Assembly: GCF_020509005.1 (NCBI RefSeq)
Contig: NC_063023.1
Span: 2,108,001-2,172,000, forward strand
Length of the DNA: 64,000 nucleotides
Source: Fulvia fulva
Taxonomy: Eukaryota > Ascomycota > Dothideomycetes > Mycosphaerellales > Mycosphaerellaceae
Direction: 5' to 3'
This document shows positions 33,759 to 44,636 of the stretch, in pieces. The first letter of the stretch is position 1; the number at the start of each line of letters is the position of its first letter. The notes under the pieces are model-generated. The model searched no databases, was not told the DNA's origin, and worked only from the letters and a program-made list of their open reading frames with translations. Both the position numbers and the translations under genes were made by a program.

Positions 33759-34418
33759 ATGGCCTCCACAGCGGCTCTCAGTGCAGCAGCACAGGACCGA
33801 AAGGCACGACTGGCACAGCTCAAATCACTGAAGCGAAAGCAGCCGGATACCACAGAGGAGCAGCAAGACGAGACCGCGCCCGCAGCAGCATCACGCGAAA
33901 ACGACACCACCGAAAGCGACACGAAAGACCTCACCTCGAAATACCTCTCCGGACGCAACTACGACCCAGAGACCAAAGGCGCAAAACTAGGCTTCGAGAA
34001 TGCACCGCAAGAAGGCAAAGAGACGCTCGAGAAGAAGGCAGCGCAGCTCGCTCTCGAAACAAAACTCCAGGCCGAGCAGGAAGAAAAAGCCGACAAGCCC
34101 TTGGACCTCTTCAAACTCCAGCCAAAGAAGCCCAACTGGGACCTAAAACGAGACCTCGACCGTAAGCTCGAAATCCTGAATGTCCGAACAGACAATGCGA
34201 TAGCACGCCTGGTACGCGAACGCATATCAAACCAACAGAAAGCCGCGCAAGCAAGGAACGGCACCGCTGCAACGGCTACGAACGGGGATGCAGAGGCAGC
34301 GGGTATAGAAGGCACGACGCTTGTGGAAGCGACCAACGTCAGAGAACGCGAGGATGAAGAAGAAGCACGCAGGGAGCGTGAAGAGGACGAGGCCTTGCTT
34401 GACACGACAGGGAGCTGA
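33759..34418 (+). CDS. cwf18: pre-mRNA splicing factor Cwf18/CCDC12 family
   Basis: Single exon, 219 residues. Members associate with the NineTeen/Cdc5 spliceosome complex. The signature runs from LTSKYLSGRNYDPETKGAKL through GFENAPQEGKETLEKKA to LDLFKLQPKKPNWDLKRDL, then KLEILNVRTDNAIARLVRER. The Ala/Thr-rich linker and acidic coiled end (REREDEEEARREREEDE) are usual. The start is the ATG at 33759; upstream in-frame sequence lacks an ATG. It is divergent from the PPR-like gene with 290 bp between starts. Confidence 0.9.
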   Translation: MASTAALSAAAQDRKARLAQLKSLKRKQPDTTEEQQDETAPAAASRENDTTESDTKDLTSKYLSGRNYDPETKGAKLGFENAPQEGKETLEKKAAQLALETKLQAEQEEKADKPLDLFKLQPKKPNWDLKRDLDRKLEILNVRTDNAIARLVRERISNQQKAAQARNGTAATATNGDAEAAGIEGTTLVEATNVREREDEEEARREREEDEALLDTTGS

Positions 34419-36552
34419 AGCATGAAAGAAAGCTCCGACTGAGAAGGAGTTGGTTCGATCCGACGCTTATGGTGGTCAGCAGATTTCGCATGGTATGACG
34501 GGACCCTAACAACGCCTCTGGACCTGTCTTTGTGCTGCAGCTTCATCACAGATATCACAGGATGACAAGGGGAGATCTGAGTATTGCGGTCGGCAGGCGC
34601 GGCTATGGAAAATATGCGGGCAAGCGACATGCGCGCGATCGCTAGATGTGCTGCGACGCATGGAGAGCTCAGCTTCAGCTAGGTGCCAGCCAGCCAGGCA
34701 TCACGAATATAGTGCTTCAGCAAGGGCCTGCAATGCCCACATGCGAAAAGCTGGAGAGCCGAAGTTCCGAGCAGTTGCAAAAGAGGGCCCTCCGCATGAG
34801 ATGAGGAGCAGGCGGGTAGCGCAACGTGCGCAGTGTCATGGTACGGAAGAAGGCGTCGGTCTCGGAGGGGGCTGTCAGGGTTTCAGCTGGAGTTCTGGAA
34901 GCGGCCCTCCCTCCGACTCCGTTACTGTAGCACTGTAGCAGAGATGCTCGCGCACAATACCAGACCAAGTACCCAAGCCGTGTAGTGATGCCTACATTAT
35001 AGTAATGTCTTGCAATAGTCGCATAGCTAGTGTAGACTTCACCATCCAAGACTTCATGACACGATCAACCATGTCCCATGTACTACGGCAGCGCTATGCA
35101 TTACGTGCTGGTCGCTTACTAGCAGGAATACTTGACGGGTGATGGCAGTGGCCGGAGGTATATCATGCAGCAAGCATGCTCGTTGTATGCAGGTCTCTCC
35201 ATTCGAGGGATAGTCGTAATGATTGCGTGAGCGATGTCTGTAGCGCTACCCCGCCTCGTGCCCGCGTATTTCCTTGGAGTGGTTGGAGAGTCGACGCTAG
35301 GGTGAGATGCGGTAAGTGCTAGGCTTAACGCGGCATGCAAGATTTCATTACACCTTCGCCTCGCATGGTGAAGGATGACGAGCCGCTGTGGCTTACGTTC
35401 GACTTGGTGCATCTCCATGAGCACGGCATGGGATGTGTCCGACGGAGAGGGGGCAGCTGTTTGCTTGTCAAGTCTGGGGTAGAGATGATCGTGTGGACGA
35501 AGCGTGCAAGGTACAGAAGTATCCTGGCGTCTACCCTGGGCGTGACATGTGATGGTATACCACAACGGCTTGCGTGGCGTCGTGGCTGTACGTGATCGAC
35601 AAGTGCGAATGGGTTGGATTGCCGGGCGTCCAGGAGTGTGACTATCGTCTGCCCGTTGTGCTCGTGTGTTCGTGTGCTCGTGTGGTGGGATGCTGAAGAG
35701 CGACGATGTCACTCGATGACATGTTTCTTCAAGTGCAGCCGGGGCTATTCGCAAGCTATCGAAAGCACGCTCGGGCCCGGCATGCAGCTCTCGTCTTGAC
35801 ATGCCCGTCGGCGGGCACGATGGTCACGGCGGTGATAGGATCGCGATGGAGCAGCGTGCAGTAAGCCGTGATGTGTAGCTGCATTCGCAGGCAAGCCCGT
35901 CGCCCAACACGCAGCGGCAGTACTGTGGACTGGGCGACGACGGCGACGACTTGGGCATCGGGTCGCAACATGTGAAGACAATCCCAGCCTTCTGCACCGT
36001 GCACGTGTTGCTTCCGGACAGGCGTTGACTGCAGAGGCTTGGCTGCTCGTCGGACCCCAACCGATGCGCAGAGGATGCATCCGTGCTTTGAAGGTGGGCC
36101 TGGTCCAAGTGAATAATTGGCTGACACGTCTAATGGTTGAGCGCTGCCGCTCGAGCCGTCGATATCATGTCCCCTCAGTACTTTGGCAGTGACCGCGATG
36201 GCCACTTTTGCACTGCACTGCACATTCACACGGCACACCTTTCTGTATTATAGACATTCCTTTCAGAAACGCCCGGTCGTCATACACCCAGCACTGGCCC
36301 GCCTCACGGTCATTCGAAACTTTGCTTTATCGCAGACTCAGCAAATTCCCAACAGAATCCGACAGACATGCTACCGTCCACCACCCCGACCCTCCCTCGA
36401 TAGCACGCCACGCCCACTGCCATTCAATGTCCAGCCGAAACCAGTGCGGGTAGAGAGTGTTTGCGACTTCTTCCCGTGCTGGTGAATCTGCGTCAGAAGT
36501 CTCGGGTCGCTGCGATTGGAGATACTCGTGGGAGCGGGGCACTGGTCGAGCG
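34419..36552. other. 2.1-kb region upstream of the kinase, no gene recognised
   Basis: The open frames here (longest about 227 codons on the minus strand, 35119-35802) overlap frames on the other strand, lack domains and have compositions expected by chance. A long promoter and leader for the large kinase gene is plausible. Nothing else is supported. Confidence 0.5.
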
Positions 36553-39500
36553 ATGTCCACGCCATCGTCGGATCCAGATCACAGCAGTCATGGCCATCTG
36601 GCGCCGCAGGAAGTGCCTGCACCAAACGGGGGAAACACTGAGGATACACCGAGATCGGAAGTGCCGCCTGCTTTGAGCGTCATCACGCCCAATGCGACGG
36701 AGGCACTCGCGAGGCTGTCGGAGGAAGGGCCCAACGACTACTTCACACCACAGCCTGCCGCGACGACCACGCATGCCCCTCCAAACCACGAGTTCGCTGC
36801 ACCAGCACACTCTACCGGGAGTCGATCGCCAACAGCAAGTGTCGGCACAAGCGATGCAACGGCAGCAGGACACATCGAGTTGCCAGAGTCGCTTTCGTCG
36901 CTGCACGTATCAGGAAGACCTCCGCCTCATACCACCCCATCCAGCCTCAGCATAGAGAGTGCAGCAAGCTCTACGACAGTCACGCCATCGCACTCGGGAA
37001 ACAGCACACGACCGGAACTCTCCTCGTGGAAGACAGCCTACCCCAACCCGTATCCGGTACAGAACTTTGCGGCGCTCCACTCCCAACAGTACCCACCATA
37101 CTACGTGCCGCACGTTCTACGACGAGGCAACTCTACTCAGCCGCATCAGATCTCCACCTTCGCTTCAGCGATAGCATCGCTGCACAGCAGTGGTGCGCGC
37201 ACGTCGACCAACTCGCCCGCCCTGACGCCTTCCGTCGGGCTCTTCAATCCATCGGGTCCTCCATCTGCTCCCGTTGAGCATTCAGAGAAGTCCGGGACGT
37301 ATGCGAGTCCATTTCTACACTTCACGCATACGCACGTGCCGAAGGAGACGCACGTGGCAGATGTCGACGTTGACCCGGTGTCTGGTCGTAAATTGATCAA
37401 TCACTATGAAGTCGTGGACGAACTCGGTCGCGGCACCCACGGAAAAGTTAAGCTCGGCCGTGATTTGGAGAGCCCGGCGAATTCACCGACTTATGTTGCC
37501 ATCAAGATTGTCGAACGCTTTTCGAAACGACGCAAGCTTGGGAGACTTGGCACCACCGAGGATAAGGTCAAGAAGGAGGTCGCCATCCTCAAGAAAGCTC
37601 GACATCCGAACGTTGTCGCCTTGTTGGAGGTCATTGATGATCCTACACGCAAGAAGGTCTACATCGTGCTCGAGTGGGTCGAGAACGGGGAGATCAAGTG
37701 GCGGACGAAGGCTCCCAAGGAGATTGCGATGATCGAGGCAAGAAGGTATGAACGGGAAAAGAGTGGACAGATCAGCGAGGCGAAGTTAGCGGAGGATGGT
37801 GCTGTACTCATGGAGGTACAAAAACGACTAGCGAAACAGAAGCGACGACAGATGCAGCAATATCGTCAGATGAGACGCGGTGCGGCCGATGACCCACAGT
37901 CATGGAGTATCGAGATGGCCGGTGATAACGAGAGTGAAGACTCTCAGGACGACAGACTTTCGAGGATATCTTCCCTTACAGCCACATCGGACGCTGGTAG
38001 ACTCAGTGTCGATCCGCTGGGTCGAAGACCTTCGCGTACGCCTTCACCCCTTCATCCTTGCGTAGAACCCAATGAGCCCGGACAATTCTTGTCGCTGACA
38101 GGAGAGCCAGAGATATTCTCGCCGATTGCAACTCAAGACCAACCAAGACGACCATCTCAATTTAGCTTGACTGGGCTGGAGGGCACGATGTATGGCGCTT
38201 ACGATTCATCACTATCGCAGACGTCTCGTGTTGCTAGTCTGAACAGTTTGACATCGTCAAGAGGTAGCTCAGATTCGCTGGCCAAGTTCGCAAACGAAGT
38301 CCTGGATTCGGAGCTTGATGTTGAGCTGCAGAATGTACCCATCATGGCCATGGAAGATATAAAGACCTCGTTCCGTGACACTTTACTTGGACTTCAGTAC
38401 TTACACGGGCAAGGGATCGTGCATCGAGACATCAAACCACCAAACCTTTTGTCTACTGGCGACAGCCGAGTCAAGATCTCCGACTTTGGTGTCTCTTACC
38501 TTGGTCGACCGGTCCACGAAGGTGAAACGGAGGACATCAGTGAGGCGGATGCTACCGATCTGGACGATGAAGCCAAGGAGCTTGCAAAGACTGTTGGCAC
38601 GCCTGCCTTCTACGCACCAGAACTCTGCATAGTCGACCCCACAGACGACCCATTACCAGTGACCAAGGCCATCGATGTATGGGCGCTGGGCGTAACGCTT
38701 TTCTGCATGATCTTCGCACGGACGCCGTTCGTCGATAACGAGTTCGTGGTCATGCGACAGATTGCAGACGAGGAAATCTATCTCCCGAGGAAACGTCTCC
38801 TTCCAGTTGACACGAAGCCGAAGTCACGACCAAACTCGCATGCCCGAGCATTCCCCCCACGTGCGACTAGTCGACGACATGAGCTGGATCTTGTGTATGA
38901 GGACATCGATGACAACCTGCATGATTTGCTCAAGCGACTTCTGACCAAGGATCCTCGTAAGCGCATCACGCTGGAAGAGGTGCGACACCACGAATGGACA
39001 TGCTCAGGGCTGATCAAAGAAGAGTGGCTTCATGAGTCGGATCCATCTCGACATGCTCAGGGCTCCAAGATCGAGGTCTCGAAAGAGGATGTCAACACTG
39101 CTGTAGTTCCACTGAACCTGGTCGAACGCGTGCGATCAGGTTTCAAAAAGGTTCTTGAGAAGTCAGGCTTGACCCGTGCAAGAGGACATTCCAATGCAGG
39201 CAGCAGCAAAGGCGACTCGCCGGTGGCATCGGCTCACTCCTCTAGTAGTAGTATGAACCAGGATGCCCGACGCCAGTCCTTTCGGGGCGATGAGCAGATC
39301 TTCACGGCGCTTAAGGCGTCTCGGGAAGTCGAGCATCCATTGTCTAAGAGTGTGGCCGCCTCGCCTGAGCTGGAGAAGCTGGAGAAGGACAAGTACTTCG
39401 ACAAGCTCGCACCACGAGAAAATGGAAACGGATCGCACGACTTGACCAGAGTACCGTCACGACCCAGCCCTCCTAACAGAGCCATGACCGTGGAATCTGC

Positions 39501-40788
39501 TGCCGGCTCGATGCGAACTGTTACGCAGTCTGACTATATTACGAATGGCCGCAAAACGTCGCCGCCGCCGTCACCTGGGCTTCCTGGCACACCGACAGCA
39601 CTTGCATCGCCTGGTGGCAGTCACTTGAGCGGCCTGTTCAGACAGCCTGGGCGCATCCTGAAGAGTGTTCGAGAACGAAGTACAAATCGGCGCGGTCAGA
39701 TGCGAGGGCTGTCGAGCGATAGAGGATCCGTCGAGTCATCGGACCATCATGCCGAGGCAAGCATTGCGGTCAGCCAGACCAATGCTGCTGGTCATGTCAA
39801 TCTTCCAGATGCCCTTCTCGAAGGCACCCCGGCATCGAGTGCTCGTAACAGCCCGCTCTCCTCCCGAGCGCACTCTGTCACGTCAGATCCGCACAGCCTA
39901 CAACAGCATCTGAGCCCACGAGACCCCGGTGTCTTATCTCGAATGAGTTCGACCAGCTCCATCGCATCCATTGGCAGGCAAGTCAGCGAGGCTTTCCGTG
40001 CTCGTCCACAGTCTTGCCGAGCGCCAGAATCAAGCGCTGAGGAATGGCAACGCGTTGACGAGGAACGAGTTAGGAAGCTCGTGCGAGAAAGCGAGGCCGA
40101 GATTGAACAGGCACGAAGATCGCCTCACCGTCGCGAGTCCATGAACGCCTTCGACAACAGAACATGTCCCACAAGCCCAGACGATCTTCGTGGTAAGGAT
40201 CACGAATCGAGGGTGTCTTCGATCACTGACGTCTCGACACCTGATACGCCACTTGACGGCTTGAGCCCGATGAATCAAACAGGCCAGCTACCATCAGCCA
40301 TGGTGTCCAGCTCTTCTGACCTTGGCTCAGCGGTCTCGATGTCGATTAGCAATCCATCAATACCGTCTGTCATCTCGGAGGCATCGTCCGTGGACTTATC
40401 AGACGGCACATACCAGGGCTTTGGCGAAGAGAAGCGCGAGCCATCCTCAGATGACACCCTTGGCGCAAGCCCGAAGACAAGGGCTGTCGACGATCCAGAT
40501 GAAGGTTACATTCCGGACCAGGAAGCCGCGCTCAACAGCGAGCCGGACGACATGTACGACTCGTCTTCCGATAGTGATGGCGGACTGGTCATGTCACGTC
40601 GCCGATCTGCCGCGAAACAGGGCCATGGTCTCATTGTCTCGGCTGAAGTACCGAAACACCGTCGCGGTACCGGACTTTCTGCTCGGTCGAAGAAGTCTTC
40701 TCGAAGTGGTTCTAACAACACCATGAAGAAGGTTCGGACCCGCGACAGTGTTGACGAATCACGTTCCAACGACATCACCGAGGAATGA
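36553..40788 (+). CDS. serine/threonine kinase, CaMKK / SNF1-activating type
   Basis: Single exon, 1411 residues from the ATG at 36553. The catalytic domain starts near residue 285 (NHYEVVDELGRGTHGKVKLG), with catalytic lysine in YVAIKIVER near 313, HRDIKPPNLL near 622, SDFGVSYL near 641 and VGTPAFYAPELC near 680. The GTPAF-APEL activation segment is characteristic of Ssp1/Sak1/CaMKK kinases, which phosphorylate AMPK/SNF1-type kinases. About 200 residues of Ser-rich insert (near 400-600) separate the lobes. A roughly 600-residue, mostly disordered Ser/Pro-rich tail follows. The upstream relay role is inferred from the family. Confidence 0.93.
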   Translation: MSTPSSDPDHSSHGHLAPQEVPAPNGGNTEDTPRSEVPPALSVITPNATEALARLSEEGPNDYFTPQPAATTTHAPPNHEFAAPAHSTGSRSPTASVGTSDATAAGHIELPESLSSLHVSGRPPPHTTPSSLSIESAASSTTVTPSHSGNSTRPELSSWKTAYPNPYPVQNFAALHSQQYPPYYVPHVLRRGNSTQPHQISTFASAIASLHSSGARTSTNSPALTPSVGLFNPSGPPSAPVEHSEKSGTYASPFLHFTHTHVPKETHVADVDVDPVSGRKLINHYEVVDELGRGTHGKVKLGRDLESPANSPTYVAIKIVERFSKRRKLGRLGTTEDKVKKEVAILKKARHPNVVALLEVIDDPTRKKVYIVLEWVENGEIKWRTKAPKEIAMIEARRYEREKSGQISEAKLAEDGAVLMEVQKRLAKQKRRQMQQYRQMRRGAADDPQSWSIEMAGDNESEDSQDDRLSRISSLTATSDAGRLSVDPLGRRPSRTPSPLHPCVEPNEPGQFLSLTGEPEIFSPIATQDQPRRPSQFSLTGLEGTMYGAYDSSLSQTSRVASLNSLTSSRGSSDSLAKFANEVLDSELDVELQNVPIMAMEDIKTSFRDTLLGLQYLHGQGIVHRDIKPPNLLSTGDSRVKISDFGVSYLGRPVHEGETEDISEADATDLDDEAKELAKTVGTPAFYAPELCIVDPTDDPLPVTKAIDVWALGVTLFCMIFARTPFVDNEFVVMRQIADEEIYLPRKRLLPVDTKPKSRPNSHARAFPPRATSRRHELDLVYEDIDDNLHDLLKRLLTKDPRKRITLEEVRHHEWTCSGLIKEEWLHESDPSRHAQGSKIEVSKEDVNTAVVPLNLVERVRSGFKKVLEKSGLTRARGHSNAGSSKGDSPVASAHSSSSSMNQDARRQSFRGDEQIFTALKASREVEHPLSKSVAASPELEKLEKDKYFDKLAPRENGNGSHDLTRVPSRPSPPNRAMTVESAAGSMRTVTQSDYITNGRKTSPPPSPGLPGTPTALASPGGSHLSGLFRQPGRILKSVRERSTNRRGQMRGLSSDRGSVESSDHHAEASIAVSQTNAAGHVNLPDALLEGTPASSARNSPLSSRAHSVTSDPHSLQQHLSPRDPGVLSRMSSTSSIASIGRQVSEAFRARPQSCRAPESSAEEWQRVDEERVRKLVRESEAEIEQARRSPHRRESMNAFDNRTCPTSPDDLRGKDHESRVSSITDVSTPDTPLDGLSPMNQTGQLPSAMVSSSSDLGSAVSMSISNPSIPSVISEASSVDLSDGTYQGFGEEKREPSSDDTLGASPKTRAVDDPDEGYIPDQEAALNSEPDDMYDSSSDSDGGLVMSRRRSAAKQGHGLIVSAEVPKHRRGTGLSARSKKSSRSGSNNTMKKVRTRDSVDESRSNDITEE

Positions 40789-41462
40789 TTGTCGTGATCG
40801 TCACCCAACATCATCATGACCTTTACGAACCGAACACCACACAACAAAATTTCAACCTCACGAGCTCGACGACTACGATACATGGAATACTACACAACTC
40901 AACTCACGCCACTCTACTACCTTTTCAAACTTCAACCTTCTTGTGCCTCCTTCACTGGACAGACATGCTACGTTTGCATTGCCTTTCTTCTTGGCTATAC
41001 TGCAGCTTCGATTTTGTTGCTTTGCTTTTGTTTTTGCTATGTACTGCATAGATACCACATAGCGCGCTGTTTGCGATGAAAGCCTCTGTTTGGGCTTTGG
41101 AGTATTAGCGCTGGCGTTATTCACGATAGATGGGCAATGCGGGATGTGGGACGATGAGAAAGAAAGCATGAAGAGAATGAAGGAGGAGGGAGGAATTGCA
41201 GTGTTTCCGATGGTTTATTGGTATTGATCGTCCCGATGGCATGTGTGATGTGTTGTAGCATATGGGAGAGAGCATGTTCGCTAGGGAAAGGGGGAGAATG
41301 TGTTGAATAGGACATTCTTAGTAGTATGCATGGATGATGAGGACTGAGGATTCTTAGAATCAAATGGAGTTGTGCTCATGGGGCAAGAGTGATGAATGCA
41401 TTTTGCGACTTCCTATTTCACATCCGCTTACTAATGGTGAAGGCATGTAAAAAGAGCGAAAA

Positions 41463-41604
41463 GAACAGTCCCTATTGGCATAATGGTAAGAGCCAACCCT
41501 CACACGCACAGCACAATGGATATCGAACGAGGCTGTGGTTGACGGCCCCTTTCAAGCGTAGAATATTCACTGTGCTCATACCATTGAGCCGACGGGGACT
41601 GTCG
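41463..41604. repeat. inverted-repeat unit 1 (26-bp arms)
   Basis: The left arm (41463-41488) read as reverse complement, TACCATTATGCCAATAGGGA, matches the right arm (41579-41604), TACCATTGAGCCGACGGGGA, over 26 bp with a few substitutions. A loop of about 90 bp separates them. The related unit 2 starts about 100 bp further on. Confidence 0.7.
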
Positions 41605-41703
41605 AAAGATACTGGTTGATAACTTATAAATGTATGCTCAGTGCTGCTCGCAATGGCAGAGGAGAAAGTCACGTTTTCGTTCAAGTCATGTACTCGGCCA
41701 AAA

Positions 41704-41850
41704 AGAACAAGCGCTACTGGCCCAATGGCAATTGATCGATCTGGCGAAGGCGAACTCAGAAGGATCCTCTGAGCCCTCTCGACACAACACAACGTAGCGG
41801 CGAGTTCGATTTCGCACGACGCCGTACCATTGAGCCAGCAGAGATTGTCG
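41704..41850. repeat. inverted-repeat unit 2 (26-bp arms)
   Basis: The left arm (41704-41729), as reverse complement, reads GCCATTGGGCCAGTAGCGCT; the right arm (41825-41850) reads TACCATTGAGCCAGCAGAGA. Both belong to the same motif family as unit 1. The flank AAAAGAACA precedes the left arm in both units, so the units are also direct repeats of each other. Confidence 0.65.
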
Positions 41851-42125
41851 AGGAGTGCTCTCAGTTGGTCGAATATACAGACAAGAGGCATTTGACGCAG
41901 TGCGAAAGGCTGTGCGGGGCGCATGACCATCGAGTAATGATGCGTGCTGCGGATTGAGCTGGGATAGCATAGAATCATCTGAAGGCATGGTGTATGGCCT
42001 TGATGCGACATCGCCGCGACTCGTGAGTGTTGGCTCGTGTCATCAGCAAGAGAGTGTTGTTGGCAGCTTAGATTGGGCCAAAGGCATCGAGATACGTACT
42101 GCACGACGCTCTCTCTACTACCCAT

Positions 42126-44636
42126 CTACCTCCCAAACTGCACCCCCATACTCGGATCCCACGTCCCACCAGCCGCCTTTCCCTTCCCCTTCTGCTGCTG
42201 TGCGCCTCCGCCTCCGCCTCCACCAAACACAATCGGCATACCCTCCTGCCACGTCGTCACATCCGGCGTCTGTACATTCGCAACCGGCGGCGGCGCCTGG
42301 TTAACCCTCTGCGGCATCGGCGCTGGTATAGGATTGATCTCACTCACAGGCTGGACACTCCCTCGTCTAGACGCAGCACGATCTTGCTCTCGCCTCTCCA
42401 TTAGGACTTTCTGATTCCGCTCCTGGAAGTCGAGGTTCTGCATCATGGTCGATACATCTTGTTCCAAGTGTTGCGCCTCAGTGCGGCGGGTGTAGACGAA
42501 GTTGCGGCATTCGTCGCGGAATCGTGTTGTGATGGCGGCGAGGTCGTTGTAGAATTTTCGGCCTGTTTCGAGGTTTTTGAGGATATCCTTGTATGCCGTG
42601 TATGCGTTCTCGAGATTTTGAAGGGCTTCTTCGCGCTCGCGTGAGGATGTGTCGCCCTTCTTCGCAGATTGAAATGATGTGTTCGCTTGGGTGACGCGGT
42701 CGAGCAGGGTCTGCTGTTCCTTCTCTTCCTTCTTCAAGTCGTTCTGATCAGGATCGTACTTTGTCAGCCGTCTGTCAAATAGCGTCTCGAACTGTGACGC
42801 TTGCACAGGTTGCATCGGGAATTCTCGTTCGAGGCGTGCGGCTTCTTTCAGTAGATCGGGATTGACATCGTCCTCCTTGGCCTTCGTCCGCAATGCCTCC
42901 ACCTTCTTCCGTCGTCTGCTTTCCAGGCGGTTGACTTCGTTTAGACTGGCACGTAGCGCATTGGCTTCTCGTTCAACCTTGGCGGTCATGGTCGCTCGTC
43001 TGCTGCTGGGCACGTAGTCTTCTAGGTCCCGATCTGAACCACCAAGCAGTCTAATGAGACTCTCGTTCTCGCGGAGCTTTGTCTGGACCATCTGATCGCT
43101 TGCGTCTGCTTGCTTCAGGTAGCCCTCGATGTCGTTGACTTGCTGGTACAGCTTCGGTACCACATCTCTCCCAGCTGGTCGGGTCCATCGCTCCGTGCCG
43201 TACTTCCTCCTCGAGGCTTCATCTTCGCCAGCTTCGGTGCGTAGAAGATCAATACCTTCCTGGTAAAGCACTCGATTGTTTGCCTTCAGCTTTTCGGTGT
43301 CCGCGATAGTTGCGTGAAGCCGATGCACACCATTAGATTGACGCACTTCCTCAGCATGACTCGCAAGTCCAGGCGGTAGTCCCAGTGGCTTCTCCAATGC
43401 TTGCAACGACCCGGGAAGATTGAGGCTCGAGAGCAACTCGTGTATCCGCTGTGTCATGGACTCAAGCTCGGCGATGACGGTGTTGTTGACCAGACGATCT
43501 CTCCTGTCGGCATAGATCGATGCAGCGACATGTACGCTATACGGCACAAGTTTCGCAAAAAGTGGCTTCCCCAGCGGTGCGTGATCTCCCAACATTTCCT
43601 GGCTCTTCTCGACCTCCGGCGGGACTCTCGCTACCACCATACTCGCGCGATCCAGTGGTTGTAGCTCCGCCTTCGATGGTTCCAGCTGCAGATATATCGT
43701 GTCGTTGTCTTTCTCCGCCTTCTTCAGATCCTCAGCGACTTTGTTCTTCAAGCCATTGAGATCTCCCTTGACAGCCTGGTTGACATATGTCGACTCTTTC
43801 AAAGCCAGATTCACACAGTTCAGACTGTCTCTCAACCGCGCCAGCTCTTCACCATATTTCCTCTTTTCCAGCGCGTCGCATGAAGCGCGAAATTGTGCAG
43901 CTGCAGCAAAGTGGTGATGCTTCGCGTTCATATGGTGTATCCACTCGCTCCGTATACTGTCGCTCTTCATGCTCCACTCGTTCGCATCGTCATAGAGATC
44001 GCTGACTTTCGCAGCCAACTTCGCGATCGTCGCATCTTTCATGCCATCCTTCACTGCTTTCTGCCAAAAGCACTCCTGCGCCTGAGCGAGCATCAAGTGT
44101 CCTAGTGCCTCCAGTGTCGCAGAGTCCATGTCCTCGGGAGGACTGCTCCTCAGATCAGGTATGACATTGTCCTTGAGATGATGGAACACTCCAGCCGCGA
44201 AGCAAAAGTTATTCGCTGCGCTCTTGAGTCCATCGCCAGTAGATCTGTTCGAGGCTAGAGCCAGCTGGGAGTACATGGCCGCCAGATTGAAGAGGACGTT
44301 CGCCAGCTCGAAGCGGATGTTGTTTTCGGTATGGGCATGGTTCGTGTGGTAGCCCAGCGACGGATACCACGTGAAGTCTGCGCCTATGTCCACTGGGAAC
44401 TTCCCGCCCATCCACACCAGCTGGGCAGCGTACTGCTGGATCTTCTTGATCGCACTGCTGTGAGGCTCGAGAGCGTTGACGGCATCTTTGCGAAGTTGGT
44501 CTATAAGTTCGAGATCGCGGGAGAAAGTGTCTGGATGCTGGTCGTATTTGTTGGAGATGTAGTTGCGTATCGCGGCAGACAATGTCAGTGCTCCCGTGCG
44601 GCGGAAGGGGATCTGTAGTATGTTGCCGCTCTGCAT
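42126..44636 (-). CDS. RIM20: pH-response regulator PalA/Rim20 (BRO1-domain protein)
   Basis: Scaffold of the ambient-pH pathway that brings the PacC/Rim101 transcription factor and its protease to ESCRT-III on endosomal membranes. Single exon, 836 residues. The BRO1 domain covers about 1-380 (ILQIPFRRTGALTLSAAIR, then TWYPSLGYHTNHAHTENNIR and RFELANVLFNLAAMYSQLA). A coiled V-domain follows, then a Pro-rich tail (INPIPAPMPQRVNQAPPP) and a Gly-rich end. Length and order match palA orthologues. The start at 44636 (MQSGNILQIPF) is standard for the family. Confidence 0.95.
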   Translation of the reverse strand: MQSGNILQIPFRRTGALTLSAAIRNYISNKYDQHPDTFSRDLELIDQLRKDAVNALEPHSSAIKKIQQYAAQLVWMGGKFPVDIGADFTWYPSLGYHTNHAHTENNIRFELANVLFNLAAMYSQLALASNRSTGDGLKSAANNFCFAAGVFHHLKDNVIPDLRSSPPEDMDSATLEALGHLMLAQAQECFWQKAVKDGMKDATIAKLAAKVSDLYDDANEWSMKSDSIRSEWIHHMNAKHHHFAAAAQFRASCDALEKRKYGEELARLRDSLNCVNLALKESTYVNQAVKGDLNGLKNKVAEDLKKAEKDNDTIYLQLEPSKAELQPLDRASMVVARVPPEVEKSQEMLGDHAPLGKPLFAKLVPYSVHVAASIYADRRDRLVNNTVIAELESMTQRIHELLSSLNLPGSLQALEKPLGLPPGLASHAEEVRQSNGVHRLHATIADTEKLKANNRVLYQEGIDLLRTEAGEDEASRRKYGTERWTRPAGRDVVPKLYQQVNDIEGYLKQADASDQMVQTKLRENESLIRLLGGSDRDLEDYVPSSRRATMTAKVEREANALRASLNEVNRLESRRRKKVEALRTKAKEDDVNPDLLKEAARLEREFPMQPVQASQFETLFDRRLTKYDPDQNDLKKEEKEQQTLLDRVTQANTSFQSAKKGDTSSREREEALQNLENAYTAYKDILKNLETGRKFYNDLAAITTRFRDECRNFVYTRRTEAQHLEQDVSTMMQNLDFQERNQKVLMERREQDRAASRRGSVQPVSEINPIPAPMPQRVNQAPPPVANVQTPDVTTWQEGMPIVFGGGGGGGAQQQKGKGKAAGGTWDPSMGVQFGR

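Larger units (their letters stand above)
40789..42125. other. intergenic with paired inverted repeats
   Basis: About 1.3 kb between the convergent kinase and palA genes. Apart from the alternating 26-bp motifs at 41463-41850 I see no gene. Sequence at 40880-41100 is pyrimidine/T-rich, as expected for a 3' region. Confidence 0.55.

Noticed and set aside
35119..35802. 227-codon minus-strand open frame
   Set aside because: No domain, signal or conserved-looking block; it overlaps other frames on both strands and has chance-like composition.
37400..40788. Splitting the kinase gene at the long insert into two genes
   Set aside because: One uninterrupted frame carries both catalytic lobes in correct order, so the insert is internal to a single kinase.
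41463..41535. tRNA-like start (acceptor-like CAGTCCC, TA, D-arm-like TTGGC...GCCAA)
   Set aside because: No matching anticodon stem and no T-arm before a complementary acceptor end. The complementary GGGACTG belongs to the inverted-repeat arm instead.
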